IMG/VR virus record: IMGVR_UViG_3300005663_000003
Location: 1 to 64,000 of that record
Direction: 5' to 3' (one strand)
Length of the DNA: 64,000 bases
Origin: a virus
This document shows positions 6,832 to 14,162 of this stretch, piece by piece. The position numbers were made by a program, and so were the translations under genes. The notes beneath the pieces are model-generated. The model did not search any database and was not told where the DNA came from. It worked only from the letters and a program-made list of their open reading frames with translations. Positions within the stretch are counted from its first letter, which is position 1. Every line of letters starts with the position of its first letter.

Positions 6832-8626
6832 GTTCGACGCTTTCCACAGTTTCCACGCGCGGCTGCTTGAGGTAGCCGACGGGGACATCGAGGAAGCGAA
6901 GCTCCTGCTCCGAGCCAAGCGTCGAGCGGGCAACGATGCGCGCGGGCTCAACCTCGACAACCTCACCATCAACCACTTCCGCCACTCGCTCACCTTCGGC
7001 AGGTCCGGCAACATCTTCCGGGATGCTCAGCTCCTCAACGATCAGGAGCTACAGATGAATGCGCGGCGCCTCGCCTTCGGAGGCCCGCCCGCCCGCGTGC
7101 GCGAGGAGCACTCCCAGTTCTGCCTCCTCATGTTCCAGGGCTACCAGATTCGATTCCTCGACCGGCACCCCGGCGAGACCCCCGAGGCGTTCGCGAATCG
7201 TCCTCGGAAGACGGCGGTGAACATCACGCGCGTCATCATCAACGCGCTCTCCAAGCTCTACGCCAAGCGACCAGCGCGCAAGCTCGTAGAGTCGACGAGC
7301 GAGCAGGTCAAGCTCGCGTTGGTTGGCAATCAGGAAGCGGGGGTCGAGGGGATTTGGAGCGACGCCTACGACCTTGAGCTGCTGGAGGCTGATCGCTACA
7401 CGCGCCTCGAAGGGACGACCTCGGTGCGCCCCTTCTTCGACCGCGATCATCCCGGGAACATCAAGCTGGTTGTGTTCCATTCCCACCAGCTCAGGATCAT
7501 CCCGAACCCTGCGAAGCCGTGGAAGCCGCTCGCAGTCATCGAACGGCACAAGCCTTTCGAGTCGGAGGGCGCCGTCATCATCTGGACTGCCAAGAGCTTC
7601 CTCCAGCTCAACAGCGATGGCAGCGTGGACCCGAGCAGCGGTCAACACACCATGGGGCGCATCCCCCACACCTTCTTCCTCGACCGCAAGGCAGCCACCG
7701 GATCCTTCTTCGTCGAGGGCCGGGGCCGTGGGCTCTGCGATGCGAACGCGGTCATCAACGCGAAGCTCACCGACTTGAACGAGGTCTATCAATACCAGGG
7801 CTTCGCCGTTCCTGAAATCGTGAACTGGGACGAGGAGGAAGACCTGACCTTGGGCCCCCGGCGCCCCGTCCACTTCAAAGACATCCAAGGTGACCAGCCG
7901 TTCGGCATCGAGTTCAAGGCGCCCCCGCCCATGCTCAAGGAGCTGCGCGCCGAGGTCAACGCCGACATCGAGCAGCAGTTCCGCGCGAACAACGTCCCTC
8001 CCTCGGCGACCGGCGCCGAGATCAATCGGCGGTCCTTGTCGGGCCGCAGCATCCAAGAGTCGATGCGCCCGCTCCTCGAAGACCTCCAGGAACGCGCCCG
8101 GCTGTTCTCCCCCTTCGACGTCGACCTGGCCGACAACGCCTTGAGCGTTCGGGCCGAGCACGACGACGACTTCAACTATGAGCGCGAGAAGGAGAAGCCC
8201 CGGTATCACATCGACTACCAGGAGCCCGACTTCCCACTGGGCACGGACGACCGGGTGAAGTCCGAGAGCCACGACCTGGCCCACGCGATCCGAACCGAAC
8301 CCGAGATTATGATGGAGCGCGACCCCGACCGCTTCCCCACGATCGAGGACGCGCAGAAGGAGCACCAGGCGAACCTCGCCTATCAGCGTCAGAACCCGCT
8401 GGTGCAAGACGGCAGCGCCACCGAGGTCGAGGGCGAGGACTTCTTGGAGTCGCTGCTCAAGGACCACCCGCTGGCCGAGGGTGACCTGACCTGGGTGCGC
8501 GAGGAGCTGGCCGCGCTCCAGGCGCAGGCCGAGGCGGACGAGACGGGGAGCAGCAAGGCCAAGCCCAAGGCCAACGGCAACGGAGACCTGCTCGGGGAGC
8601 TGGCGCGTGGGAAGGTGAAGGCATGA
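6821..8626 (+). CDS. Portal protein
   Basis: The dodecameric portal forms the packaging and ejection channel at one capsid vertex. The call rests on size (601 aa), position (the first large structural gene after terL) and composition: a charged N-terminus, a beta-rich middle with HTMGRIPHTFFLDRKA (about 286-301), a helical LTDLNEVYQYQGFAVPEIV stretch (about 317-335, clip/stem-like), and a flexible acidic C-terminus ending in Lys/Ala/Gly-rich sequence. ATG at 6821 overlaps the preceding gene. The match is by architecture rather than a catalytic motif. Confidence 0.75.
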   Translation: MGHEFDAFHSFHARLLEVADGDIEEAKLLLRAKRRAGNDARGLNLDNLTINHFRHSLTFGRSGNIFRDAQLLNDQELQMNARRLAFGGPPARVREEHSQFCLLMFQGYQIRFLDRHPGETPEAFANRPRKTAVNITRVIINALSKLYAKRPARKLVESTSEQVKLALVGNQEAGVEGIWSDAYDLELLEADRYTRLEGTTSVRPFFDRDHPGNIKLVVFHSHQLRIIPNPAKPWKPLAVIERHKPFESEGAVIIWTAKSFLQLNSDGSVDPSSGQHTMGRIPHTFFLDRKAATGSFFVEGRGRGLCDANAVINAKLTDLNEVYQYQGFAVPEIVNWDEEEDLTLGPRRPVHFKDIQGDQPFGIEFKAPPPMLKELRAEVNADIEQQFRANNVPPSATGAEINRRSLSGRSIQESMRPLLEDLQERARLFSPFDVDLADNALSVRAEHDDDFNYEREKEKPRYHIDYQEPDFPLGTDDRVKSESHDLAHAIRTEPEIMMERDPDRFPTIEDAQKEHQANLAYQRQNPLVQDGSATEVEGEDFLESLLKDHPLAEGDLTWVREELAALQAQAEADETGSSKAKPKANGNGDLLGELARGKVKA

Positions 8627-8934
8627 GAGAAGGAGAAGGAGTCAGGATTTGGCTCGACGGAAAGCAACTCTATGTGCCCCACCGCGTAGACTGTCATTGG
8701 GCTGTGCGCGGCGCGCTGGGTATCCAGCGCGGCTTAGGTGTGGCGCGAGAACTCGGCGAGACTACCAAGCCAGACGGCGGTGCTCTCTTGTTCCGAGATG
8801 GCTGGGAGTTCAAGCAGGACGAGCGCTACGTGACCGGCGGCCTGGAACTGGCCGCCGAGACGTTGCGCGAATCGGAGGAGCGCGGGCAGCGAGAACCCTG
8901 GCAGGGCGACCCGGACGGATGGAAGCAAGGTTGA
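8623..8934 (+). CDS. Hypothetical protein, 103 aa
   Basis: ATG at 8623 overlaps the portal stop by 4 bases. The product is beta-rich at its N-terminus (VRIWLDGKQLYVPHRVD) and helical and acidic at its C-terminus. No family is recognised. It overlaps the next small membrane gene by 16 bases. Confidence 0.55.
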   Translation: MREGEGVRIWLDGKQLYVPHRVDCHWAVRGALGIQRGLGVARELGETTKPDGGALLFRDGWEFKQDERYVTGGLELAAETLRESEERGQREPWQGDPDGWKQG

Positions 8935-9023
8935 GTCGCGAGCGCGCCGCGCTCGTGGTCGCGGTGCTGACCGGCATCGCGATCGTCTGCTTCGTGCTCG
9001 ACGTCGTCCGATCCGCCGGGTAG
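8919..9023 (+). CDS. Tiny single-span membrane protein, 34 aa
   Basis: ATG at 8919 opens a 34-residue frame: a charged start (MEARLSRER), then one hydrophobic span of about 20 residues (ALVVAVLTGIAIVCFVLDVV), then a short basic end. Its TAG at 9021-9023 is part of a TAGACT box. Size and topology fit a small membrane peptide, possibly lysis-related, but there is no direct evidence. Confidence 0.45.
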   Translation: MEARLSRERAALVVAVLTGIAIVCFVLDVVRSAG

Positions 9024-9026
9024 ACT
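9021..9026 (+). promoter_or_regulatory. Putative -10 box TAGACT before a structured RNA region
   Basis: TAGACT overlaps the stop of the small membrane gene. It lies at the correct distance to start transcription inside the first of five consecutive hairpins. No -35 consensus is visible. Confidence 0.4.
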
Positions 9027-9029
9027 CTT

Positions 9030-9171
9030 CGACGAAGGCGGGTTCGACTCCCGTTCGTTGGCCGAGAGCCGGTGCAATCCGGGTTCGAGTCCCGGGCGTC
9101 CGCAAGGACGATCATGCCAGCGGGGTAGCTGGCGGCCCGGTAACGCCCAGGGGCTTTCACCCCTGGGCGTT
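9030..9171 (+). ncRNA. Candidate multi-hairpin RNA with two T-loop-like hairpins
   Basis: Five adjacent hairpins can be drawn. CGACGAA (9030-9036) pairs with TTCGTTG (9054-9060) around an inner CGGG/CCCG stem whose loop is TTCGACT. CCGGG/CCCGG (9079-9095) has loop TTCGAGT. CGTCC/GGACG (9097-9110) has a GCAA tetraloop. GCCAGC/GCTGGC lies at 9116-9133. A terminator-like hairpin follows at 9142-9171. The two loops match the tRNA T-loop pattern TTCRANY, yet no full tRNA cloverleaf can be built. It lies just upstream of a tRNA gene. The family is unknown. Confidence 0.5.
9142..9171 (+). terminator. Perfect 12-bp hairpin, probable terminator
   Basis: AACGCCCAGGGG (9142-9153) pairs perfectly with CCCCTGGGCGTT (9160-9171) around CTTTCA. 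There is no T-run beyond the TTG that follows. It separates the upstream structured RNA from the tRNA. Confidence 0.6.
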
Positions 9172-9186
9172 GTCCGTTCCTTGCGG

Positions 9187-9192
9187 TAGACT
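9187..9192 (+). promoter_or_regulatory. Putative promoter -10 box (TAGACT) for the tRNA
   Basis: TAGACT ends 5 bases before the mature 5' end of the tRNA at 9198, so predicted initiation coincides with the first tRNA base. No convincing -35 box is seen. Confidence 0.45.
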
Positions 9193-9197
9193 CTCGC

Positions 9198-9272
9198 AGC
9201 GCGGTAGAGCAGTCCGGTCAGCTTGCCAGGCTCATAACCTGGACGTCACAGGTTCGAATCCTGTTCGCGCTA
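9198..9272 (+). tRNA. tRNA-Met (CAT anticodon)
   Basis: A complete cloverleaf folds by hand. Acceptor AGCGCGG (9198-9204) pairs with TCGCGCT (9265-9271). The D-stem is GAGC/GCTT, the anticodon stem CCAGG/CCTGG with loop CTCATAA (anticodon CAT, 9234-9236 region), and the T-stem ACAGG/CCTGT with loop TTCGAAT. The discriminator is A and CCA is not encoded. The paired A1-T72 and lack of three G-C pairs in the anticodon stem argue against an initiator tRNA, although A11-T24 is initiator-like. A lysidine-modified Ile tRNA cannot be excluded. Confidence 0.9.
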
Positions 9273-9275
9273 TTC

Positions 9276-9299
9276 GGTGGGACGGCTTGACCGTCCACC
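9276..9299 (+). terminator. Hairpin after the tRNA
   Basis: GGTGG and ACGG (9276-9285, with one bulged G at 9281) pair with CCGT and CCACC (9291-9299) around CTTGA. It lies 3 bases past the tRNA and may stop transcription or protect the 3' end. The stretch from 9300 to 9389 holds further weak inverted repeats and the ribosome site of the next gene. Confidence 0.45.
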
Positions 9300-9389
9300 C
9301 TCCGAGGAAGGCCGGGAAGCGCACCGGTTACAGAATCGGAAGGGTCCTGGCGAAACCCCGGGCTCCGAAGCCAACACAAGGAGAGAGCC

Positions 9390-9659
9390 ATGCCGCACGA
9401 CTGCACCGGGAAGCTCATCAAGCTGGGCGACTACGTCCAGGCGAACCCCATGAACCGGACGGAGGACTTCGTCGTCGGCCGCATCGTCGAGCTGACGGAG
9501 TCGCAGTTCTGCTCCGGCCAGATTCGCTGGCCCGGTATCGGGCAGCTCGACCAGGACTACTTCGACGCCAAGGACTGCACGCTCATCCTGAAGGGCGACG
9601 GGTCCGACAAGCTGGCCGACCGCGTCCCCGTCGTCGATGGGGCGTGCGTCCCCGACTAA
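9390..9659 (+). CDS. Hypothetical protein, 89 aa
   Basis: ATG at 9390 has the strong site AAGGAGAG. The product looks like a small beta-barrel: it begins with KLIKLGDYVQANPM and continues with VVGRIVELTESQF and IRWPGIGQLDQDYF, a pattern reminiscent of KOW or SH3-like folds. It contains three Cys. The function is unknown; the fold suggestion is inference. Confidence 0.6.
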   Translation: MPHDCTGKLIKLGDYVQANPMNRTEDFVVGRIVELTESQFCSGQIRWPGIGQLDQDYFDAKDCTLILKGDGSDKLADRVPVVDGACVPD

Positions 9660-9729
9660 ACTTTCTGCTTGAGAGCGTCGCACCCGTCGCGCATCATGGG
9701 GTCTCAACCCCAACGCAAAGGTGAAGCGA

Positions 9730-10302
9730 ATGCGTGCTCTGTTTGTAGTGGCGGAAGGTTACAAAGGCGAGAACTCGGGATGTGAATTGGAGACGCACAA
9801 CGGCGTCGCCACCCACACCCAAGACAACCAGGGCCCGCTGGTCCGATTGCAGATCGGATACCGCGACGCGGGCAGCCTGATGCGCTGGCTATGGATGGTG
9901 TTCCCCGACGCGGAGGCCAACGTCATCGGCTGCCGTTGTGCGTGCGGAAAGCTCGCGACCGTCAACCTCCACCTGTTGGGCGACAAGCCGAGCGGCCACT
10001 GGTGCGACGACTGTGTGCCAGAGGACAAGCGCGAGGAGTTCGAGGAGAACAAGGCGCGCGGCGCCCACCCTCACGAGAAGCGCGCGACCGAGGAGGCGGT
10101 GAGATACTACCTCCGGTCGGCCTACGGCTACACGGTCGAGGAGGTCGCCGACGCGATCCGCGAGCACCCCTACACCATCGCGTCGGCGGCGGGCAAGGGC
10201 ATGAGCGTCGAGGAGTGTGCGGTCGACATCAACCGGCGGCGCACGCGCCCGAGCCCCCGCGTCCAGCTCGAAGAAGCCGCAGCCGAGAAAGCGGCCGAGT
10301 GA
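9730..10302 (+). CDS. Hypothetical zinc-binding protein, 190 aa
   Basis: ATG at 9730 is preferred because AAAGGTGAAGCGA lies directly upstream as ribosome site; an in-frame GTG at 9721 is the alternative. The middle holds CRCACGK and a later WCDDC (about residues 60-95), giving a probable zinc site. The C-terminal half has a helical segment (YTVEEVADAIREHPYTIASA) that could be a helix-turn-helix, and an Ala/Glu tail. The family is not recognised. Confidence 0.6.
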   Translation: MRALFVVAEGYKGENSGCELETHNGVATHTQDNQGPLVRLQIGYRDAGSLMRWLWMVFPDAEANVIGCRCACGKLATVNLHLLGDKPSGHWCDDCVPEDKREEFEENKARGAHPHEKRATEEAVRYYLRSAYGYTVEEVADAIREHPYTIASAAGKGMSVEECAVDINRRRTRPSPRVQLEEAAAEKAAE

Positions 10303-10922
10303 TGGGACACCACATCGACTCACAAGGCCGTTTCCAATCTGACAAACATCCATCGCTGCCGCCCGACCGGCTGCGCGTGAACATCACGAACCCGCTGAGC
10401 TGGGATGGTCTACTGCAACTCGCGGACTCCTACCAGACCAAGGACCCCGAGTTCGCTGACGATCTTCGGAACCGCGTCCGCTCGCTCGACCCGGGCCTTC
10501 GGCTCGGGGAGCCGTTGGGATCCCAGATCGACAGGCTCGCCAGCTTCATCATCGCCGAGGTCCCGGGCGAGCCGAGTGAAAGCGACGGGGCCATCGACAC
10601 CGCCATCAGGATCATCCGATCGCAGCGCGGTGACCTCCAGCGGCTCGCCGACGAACTCAACACCCTCGGTATCCAGCCGTGCGTGGCCGGGGTGGTCGAT
10701 GGCAAGATCATCATCGAAGGCGCCGTCGACGGTGCCCTCCGGTTGATCCGTCAGGCCAAGGCGTCACCGTCCGAGTCGATCGACCCCACGTGTTGCCGCG
10801 TGGACTGCGAACAGGAGTCCGCCCAGACCTTCCACCATGAGGGCTACACGAACGCCTGTGCGGACCACGTTCAGGAAGTCCTTCCGTGGGTGGGCGGAAC
10901 GGAAGCCCGAGGCCCCGACTGA
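10302..10922 (+). CDS. Hypothetical protein, 206 aa
   Basis: ATG at 10302 overlaps the preceding TGA. The long helical middle is arranged as repeated short helices (about 25-150). The C-terminus contains CCRVDCEQESAQTFHHEGYTNACADH (split here as CCRVDC and CADH), a likely metal site near residues 166-190. No family is recognised. Confidence 0.55.
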   Translation: MGHHIDSQGRFQSDKHPSLPPDRLRVNITNPLSWDGLLQLADSYQTKDPEFADDLRNRVRSLDPGLRLGEPLGSQIDRLASFIIAEVPGEPSESDGAIDTAIRIIRSQRGDLQRLADELNTLGIQPCVAGVVDGKIIIEGAVDGALRLIRQAKASPSESIDPTCCRVDCEQESAQTFHHEGYTNACADHVQEVLPWVGGTEARGPD

Positions 10923-11170
10923 TGGCCGAACCGAACATCGACTACGACGACCTGGACTATGAGCAATGGGCCGAGATCGCGAGGCTACGCCGCGTCGTGG
11001 TCGTCATGGAAAGCCGGGAGGCGGTAGCCGTCAAGGATTCCCTGTTCGCACAGGCCAGGGTCAAGGAGGCTCGGGTCGCCGCACGCAAGGCGCGGGACGC
11101 CATGATCCAAGCCCTCTGGCCCGAGCCCGAGCAACCGCCAGTGCCAGCGGTCCAAGAGCCTGGAGCCTAA
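10922..11170 (+). CDS. Hypothetical helical protein, 82 aa
   Basis: ATG at 10922 overlaps the upstream stop by one base. The N-terminus is acidic with repeated Asp/Tyr, the centre a long Ala/Arg helix that could form a coiled coil, and the C-terminus Pro-rich. It is the last gene before the first AACTTTCTG promoter. Confidence 0.5.
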   Translation: MAEPNIDYDDLDYEQWAEIARLRRVVVVMESREAVAVKDSLFAQARVKEARVAARKARDAMIQALWPEPEQPPVPAVQEPGA

Positions 11171-11190
11171 CGGCTTAGGCCAACCCCAGA

Positions 11191-11243
11191 AACTTTCTGA
11201 ACTTTGTGTTTGACCGACGTGCCCCCGGTTGTATACTGGGGGC
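11191..11243 (+). promoter_or_regulatory. Promoter with tandem AACTTTCTG element (copy 1)
   Basis: AACTTTCTG (11191-11199) and AACTTTGTG (11200-11208) precede TTGACC (11210-11215), a 16-base spacer and TATACT (11232-11237). The ATG at 11244 is 12 bases from the start of the -10 box, which predicts a leaderless mRNA. Three near-identical copies lie at 55709, 56814 and 59252. Confidence 0.85.
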
Positions 11244-11912
11244 ATGAGCAACACGAACACGAACACGAACACCGCGCACGTCTTTGAGACCGCTGGCCTT
11301 GGCGCCTCCCCCTTCCGCTTCGTCGGCTTCGAGGACTCGGCCGCCAAGGTCAACACCGAGGACGGCATGGTCCGCACCACGGTCGACGGCCTCGACATCT
11401 TCACCAAGCCCGGCGGGAGCTGCGACTACTGCGGCACCTACATCGTCCAGTTCTGCTGGATCAAGTCGGCCGACGGCAAGCGCTTCAAGGTCGGCACGAG
11501 CTGCGTCAGCAAGACCGGCGACAAGGGCCTGGTTGACAGGGCCAAGCGCGCCGCTGGCCGCGTTCGCCGCGCGAAGGCGAAGGCCAAGCAGGTCATCAGG
11601 ATCGACGCCGCGCGGGCCGCGTTCATTGCCGACACCGACGGCGTGCGCACCTTCCTCGCGGACGTCGCGAGCCCCACGGAGTGGCGCGCGGAGAAGGGCG
11701 AGACGTGGGCCAGCTACGTCGCTTGGATGCTGGTCGACGGCGGAGCCAGCAGCTACAGCCGTGGCCCGAGCGCCCCGGAGTGGCTCACGGACGGGACGCT
11801 CATCCCCGGCGCCGGGCACACCGGCCAGTTCGAGATGACGAAGCTCATCGAGCGCGTCGCCAAGGGAACCCAGGACACGCCCATATGGGCGTGGCAGAAG
11901 GAGAGCAAGTAG
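11244..11912 (+). CDS. Zinc-binding protein expressed from a leaderless promoter, 222 aa
   Basis: ATG at 11244 has no Shine-Dalgarno site and lies where transcription should start. The N-terminus is an Asn/Thr repeat (MSNTNTNTNT). Residues 58-90 hold GSCDYCGTYI and KVGTSCVSKTG, a zinc site resembling small treble-clef or ribbon proteins of phages and plasmids. A basic Ala/Arg/Lys helix follows (about 92-115). The rest is mixed. Possible nucleic-acid binding is inferred from the basic helix and zinc site. Confidence 0.65.
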   Translation: MSNTNTNTNTAHVFETAGLGASPFRFVGFEDSAAKVNTEDGMVRTTVDGLDIFTKPGGSCDYCGTYIVQFCWIKSADGKRFKVGTSCVSKTGDKGLVDRAKRAAGRVRRAKAKAKQVIRIDAARAAFIADTDGVRTFLADVASPTEWRAEKGETWASYVAWMLVDGGASSYSRGPSAPEWLTDGTLIPGAGHTGQFEMTKLIERVAKGTQDTPIWAWQKESK

Positions 11913-11914
11913 AG

Positions 11915-12346
11915 ATGGAGCGGAAGCAAATCCTAGTCACCGTCGACACCGACCTGACCGATGGACAGATCGAGCACAACGGCGCGACCCTCTACCTCTG
12001 CGAAGGCATGGAAGGCGACCATTGCCACCCCGCCCTCGATGTCAAGGTCTACAAGGGCGAACCCGAACCCAAACCCAAACGAAGGAGCAAGACGATGAGA
12101 ACGAACACGATCATCCAGACCGAGGGGCCCGGCGCCCCGTGGCGCGGCAAGTTCAGGGGGCGCCATCTCGACGGCGGCGACCTCGGGAACGGAGAGGGGC
12201 GGTGCATCGTCTGGGTCGTGACCCTCACCGACGCGGTGATGCTCGACGACAAGGGCGAACCACTCCGGTGCGCAAACCGTTCGGAGGAGTTGCCAGCGCG
12301 GAAGCGGGTCAACGTCCTCGCCTGGTCGATGGCGAGCGTCGAATGA
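11915..12346 (+). CDS. Hypothetical protein, 143 aa
   Basis: ATG at 11915 follows GGAGAGCAAG as ribosome site and starts 2 bases after the previous stop. The N-terminal beta-rich part (KQILVTVDTDLTDG) is followed by a Pro/Lys linker (EPEPKPKRR) and a second beta-rich part. An internal ATG at 12094, after the site AAGGAG, could start a separate C-terminal 83-residue product. Not recognised. Confidence 0.55.
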   Translation: MERKQILVTVDTDLTDGQIEHNGATLYLCEGMEGDHCHPALDVKVYKGEPEPKPKRRSKTMRTNTIIQTEGPGAPWRGKFRGRHLDGGDLGNGEGRCIVWVVTLTDAVMLDDKGEPLRCANRSEELPARKRVNVLAWSMASVE

Positions 12347-12612
12347 GTGAGGTCGTGATGAAGCTGGTGGGGCTCGTCGCCGGAATCCCGACGATGTATG
12401 ACGGGCTCTACCTCGTTCACTACGACCCGTCGACCCTGGAGGACACAGGGAGCATCGTCCTCTCGGCAACCGCTGACAAGGCCGAGGCGAAGCGATACCC
12501 CAGCCTCATCGAGTTGCGCGCGGAGTGGGCACGTTCGATCGGGCAACGTCCCGACGGTAGACAGGATCGGCCTCTCACCGCCTTCACCATCGAGATCGAG
12601 AACGCCGACTGA
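12343..12612 (+). CDS. Hypothetical protein, 89 aa
   Basis: ATG at 12343 overlaps the previous TGA by 4 bases. It is a small mixed alpha/beta protein without Cys or recognisable motif. It is coupled with the next gene (stop/start overlap at 12610-12612). Confidence 0.5.
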   Translation: MSEVVMKLVGLVAGIPTMYDGLYLVHYDPSTLEDTGSIVLSATADKAEAKRYPSLIELRAEWARSIGQRPDGRQDRPLTAFTIEIENAD

Positions 12613-12824
12613 TGAGCAGACACCGACCGAGCGGTGCCTACGGCCACCGGCTCACGCGCATGGGTCACGACGACTACCGGATGAGCTGGACCGTCGACCG
12701 CTACTACCCCGACTCGCGGCTGCGCTTCCCGACCCGCTACACCCGCGACACCGACGAGAAGGGCGCGCGGCGGTTCGCCAAGCGTCACGGCTGCGTGTTC
12801 CCCTGCAAACCTGGAGGCTTCTGA
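12612..12824 (+). CDS. Hypothetical basic protein, 70 aa
   Basis: ATG at 12612 shares one base with the previous TGA. The product is Arg/Tyr/His-rich and basic with two Cys-free halves and a final CVFPCKPGGF. It could bind nucleic acid, but that is inference from charge only. Confidence 0.5.
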   Translation: MSRHRPSGAYGHRLTRMGHDDYRMSWTVDRYYPDSRLRFPTRYTRDTDEKGARRFAKRHGCVFPCKPGGF

Positions 12825-13135
12825 TGACCGAGCACGCTGACATCGGGCACGGGTTCAGCATCGACATGAACCGCCTACCACCAGAGATGGTCGTGGTGAA
12901 CTGCGCTGGGTGCCGGACCGTGTTGCGCGTCGACCCTCAGAACAAATGGAAGGGCGAGGCAGTTCCCCAAAGAGTTCGAGGCAGGATCAAGGGGAAGCCG
13001 TTCTGCTCGGGGTGCCTCGATGTCTCAGGCGCTGGCATCAGCGGCTTGGCCGGTGGCATGGCTACCGACTTCGGAACGCCGAGTCCGTGGCATGAGAACT
13101 CACAACGTGCCGCCGAGGACGCACCCGGCGTGTAG
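12824..13135 (+). CDS. Small zinc-knuckle protein, 103 aa
   Basis: ATG at 12824 overlaps the previous stop by one base and has GGAGG upstream. CAGCRTVLRV (near residue 26) and FCSGCLDVSG (near residue 63) form a typical paired CxxC zinc ribbon. The C-terminus is Gly-rich and flexible. The function is unknown. Confidence 0.6.
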   Translation: MTEHADIGHGFSIDMNRLPPEMVVVNCAGCRTVLRVDPQNKWKGEAVPQRVRGRIKGKPFCSGCLDVSGAGISGLAGGMATDFGTPSPWHENSQRAAEDAPGV

Positions 13136-13144
13136 ACTGGACCC
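13133..13144 (+). promoter_or_regulatory. Putative leaderless promoter, -10 TAGACT
   Basis: TAGACT at 13133-13138 starts 12 bases before the ATG at 13145. It overlaps the previous stop codon. No -35 consensus is visible. Confidence 0.5.
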
Positions 13145-14158
13145 ATGGCGAAGAAGAAGCCACGACCCGGAGATGCCACCGTCGATGAATACCTCGACGC
13201 TGCCGATGACCTGCTCGGCGGGCTCGAAGCTGCGGCGGCGGTCAGCAAGGCCGAGGTCGCGCCGCTTCGGTTGGGGCTAGCGGTGTTCGCGCGTGAGGCT
13301 GGGCGCAAGGCCCTCGCTGGCATGAAGACCAAGCAGGTAGGCCGGGCCCGCATTCTCGTCCCCGGCGGCAAGAACGAGAAGAAGGCCATCGCCGCGAGCG
13401 AGCGGGTCCGCGATCGGTTCTCCCGGTTCAAGGTCAACTGGCTCGACAAGGGAGAAGTGAACCGGCTCATCTCGTCTGGCTTCACCAAGGCCGACCAGCG
13501 AAAGTTCTTCCGGCACAGCAACCGCCTGGCCCGGCAGTCGCGCATCTTCTTCGAGCGCCTTGGCGAGCTGGAGCCCAGCCTACAGGAGGAGATCGACGCG
13601 ACCCTCCGGCAGATCACCGACGCGCGGAACGACCTGACGAAGGTGGAGTTCCGAAGCTGGACCACGGTGCAGGAGAACCTGCTTCGGAACATCAACGGCC
13701 AGGCGTCGAGGCAAGCGACAGCCAACGCGGTCCAGACCTTCGACCTCGACCGGAACCTGTTCAACCTCGCGATGCTAGAACACCCGAAGGGCGTGGCGCG
13801 CGAGCTGCTCGCGAACAGCTCCGAGCGCATGGCCGCGCGGGTCACGAGGACGGCGAGCGAGCTACCGAAGAAGGCTCTGGTGTTCGTCGGCGCTGGGCCC
13901 GACGCGGTGAGCAAGATGACACCGGACAGCCGGGCGGCCCGCGTGATGTGGCGGGTGTTCTCGGCGGACCAACTCGACAAGCGGTTCGCCGCGCTGAACG
14001 CGGGGCGGCAGTCCAGCTCCTCGTGGCGTGGGCTGGGCCAGGCGCACAACACCCCGGAGTGGTATATCCCGATTCCGCCCGAGGTCGAGGACGACGTGAG
14101 GCGTTCGATGAGGAAGCGGCGCCAAGATTTCCTGACGCGAATCCAGATCAAAGAGTGA
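13145..14158 (+). CDS. Putative minor head (MuF-like) protein
   Basis: ATG at 13145 is leaderless-like. The 337-residue product is largely helical with a basic C-terminal domain (RAARVMWRVFSADQLDKRF, then WRGLGQAHNTPEWYIPIPPE) that resembles the compact end of phage head-morphogenesis proteins. Its place between portal and protease is where MuF/gp7-type minor head proteins normally lie. I see no decisive motif, so the assignment rests on position and general architecture. Confidence 0.45.
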   Translation: MAKKKPRPGDATVDEYLDAADDLLGGLEAAAAVSKAEVAPLRLGLAVFAREAGRKALAGMKTKQVGRARILVPGGKNEKKAIAASERVRDRFSRFKVNWLDKGEVNRLISSGFTKADQRKFFRHSNRLARQSRIFFERLGELEPSLQEEIDATLRQITDARNDLTKVEFRSWTTVQENLLRNINGQASRQATANAVQTFDLDRNLFNLAMLEHPKGVARELLANSSERMAARVTRTASELPKKALVFVGAGPDAVSKMTPDSRAARVMWRVFSADQLDKRFAALNAGRQSSSSWRGLGQAHNTPEWYIPIPPEVEDDVRRSMRKRRQDFLTRIQIKE

Positions 14159-14162
14159 AGCG

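Noticed and set aside
7049-8467. Long minus-strand open frame opposite the portal gene
   Set aside because: Composition and exact opposition to the portal reading frame indicate an antisense shadow.
8919-9023. Assigning the 34-residue membrane peptide as holin
   Set aside because: Topology is compatible, but there is no adjacent endolysin or other lysis gene, so only a membrane-protein label is justified.
9030-9110. One or two additional tRNA genes upstream of tRNA-Met
   Set aside because: Two loops match the T-loop consensus, but no acceptor stem, D-arm or correctly placed anticodon arm can be completed for either. Reported instead as a structured RNA candidate.
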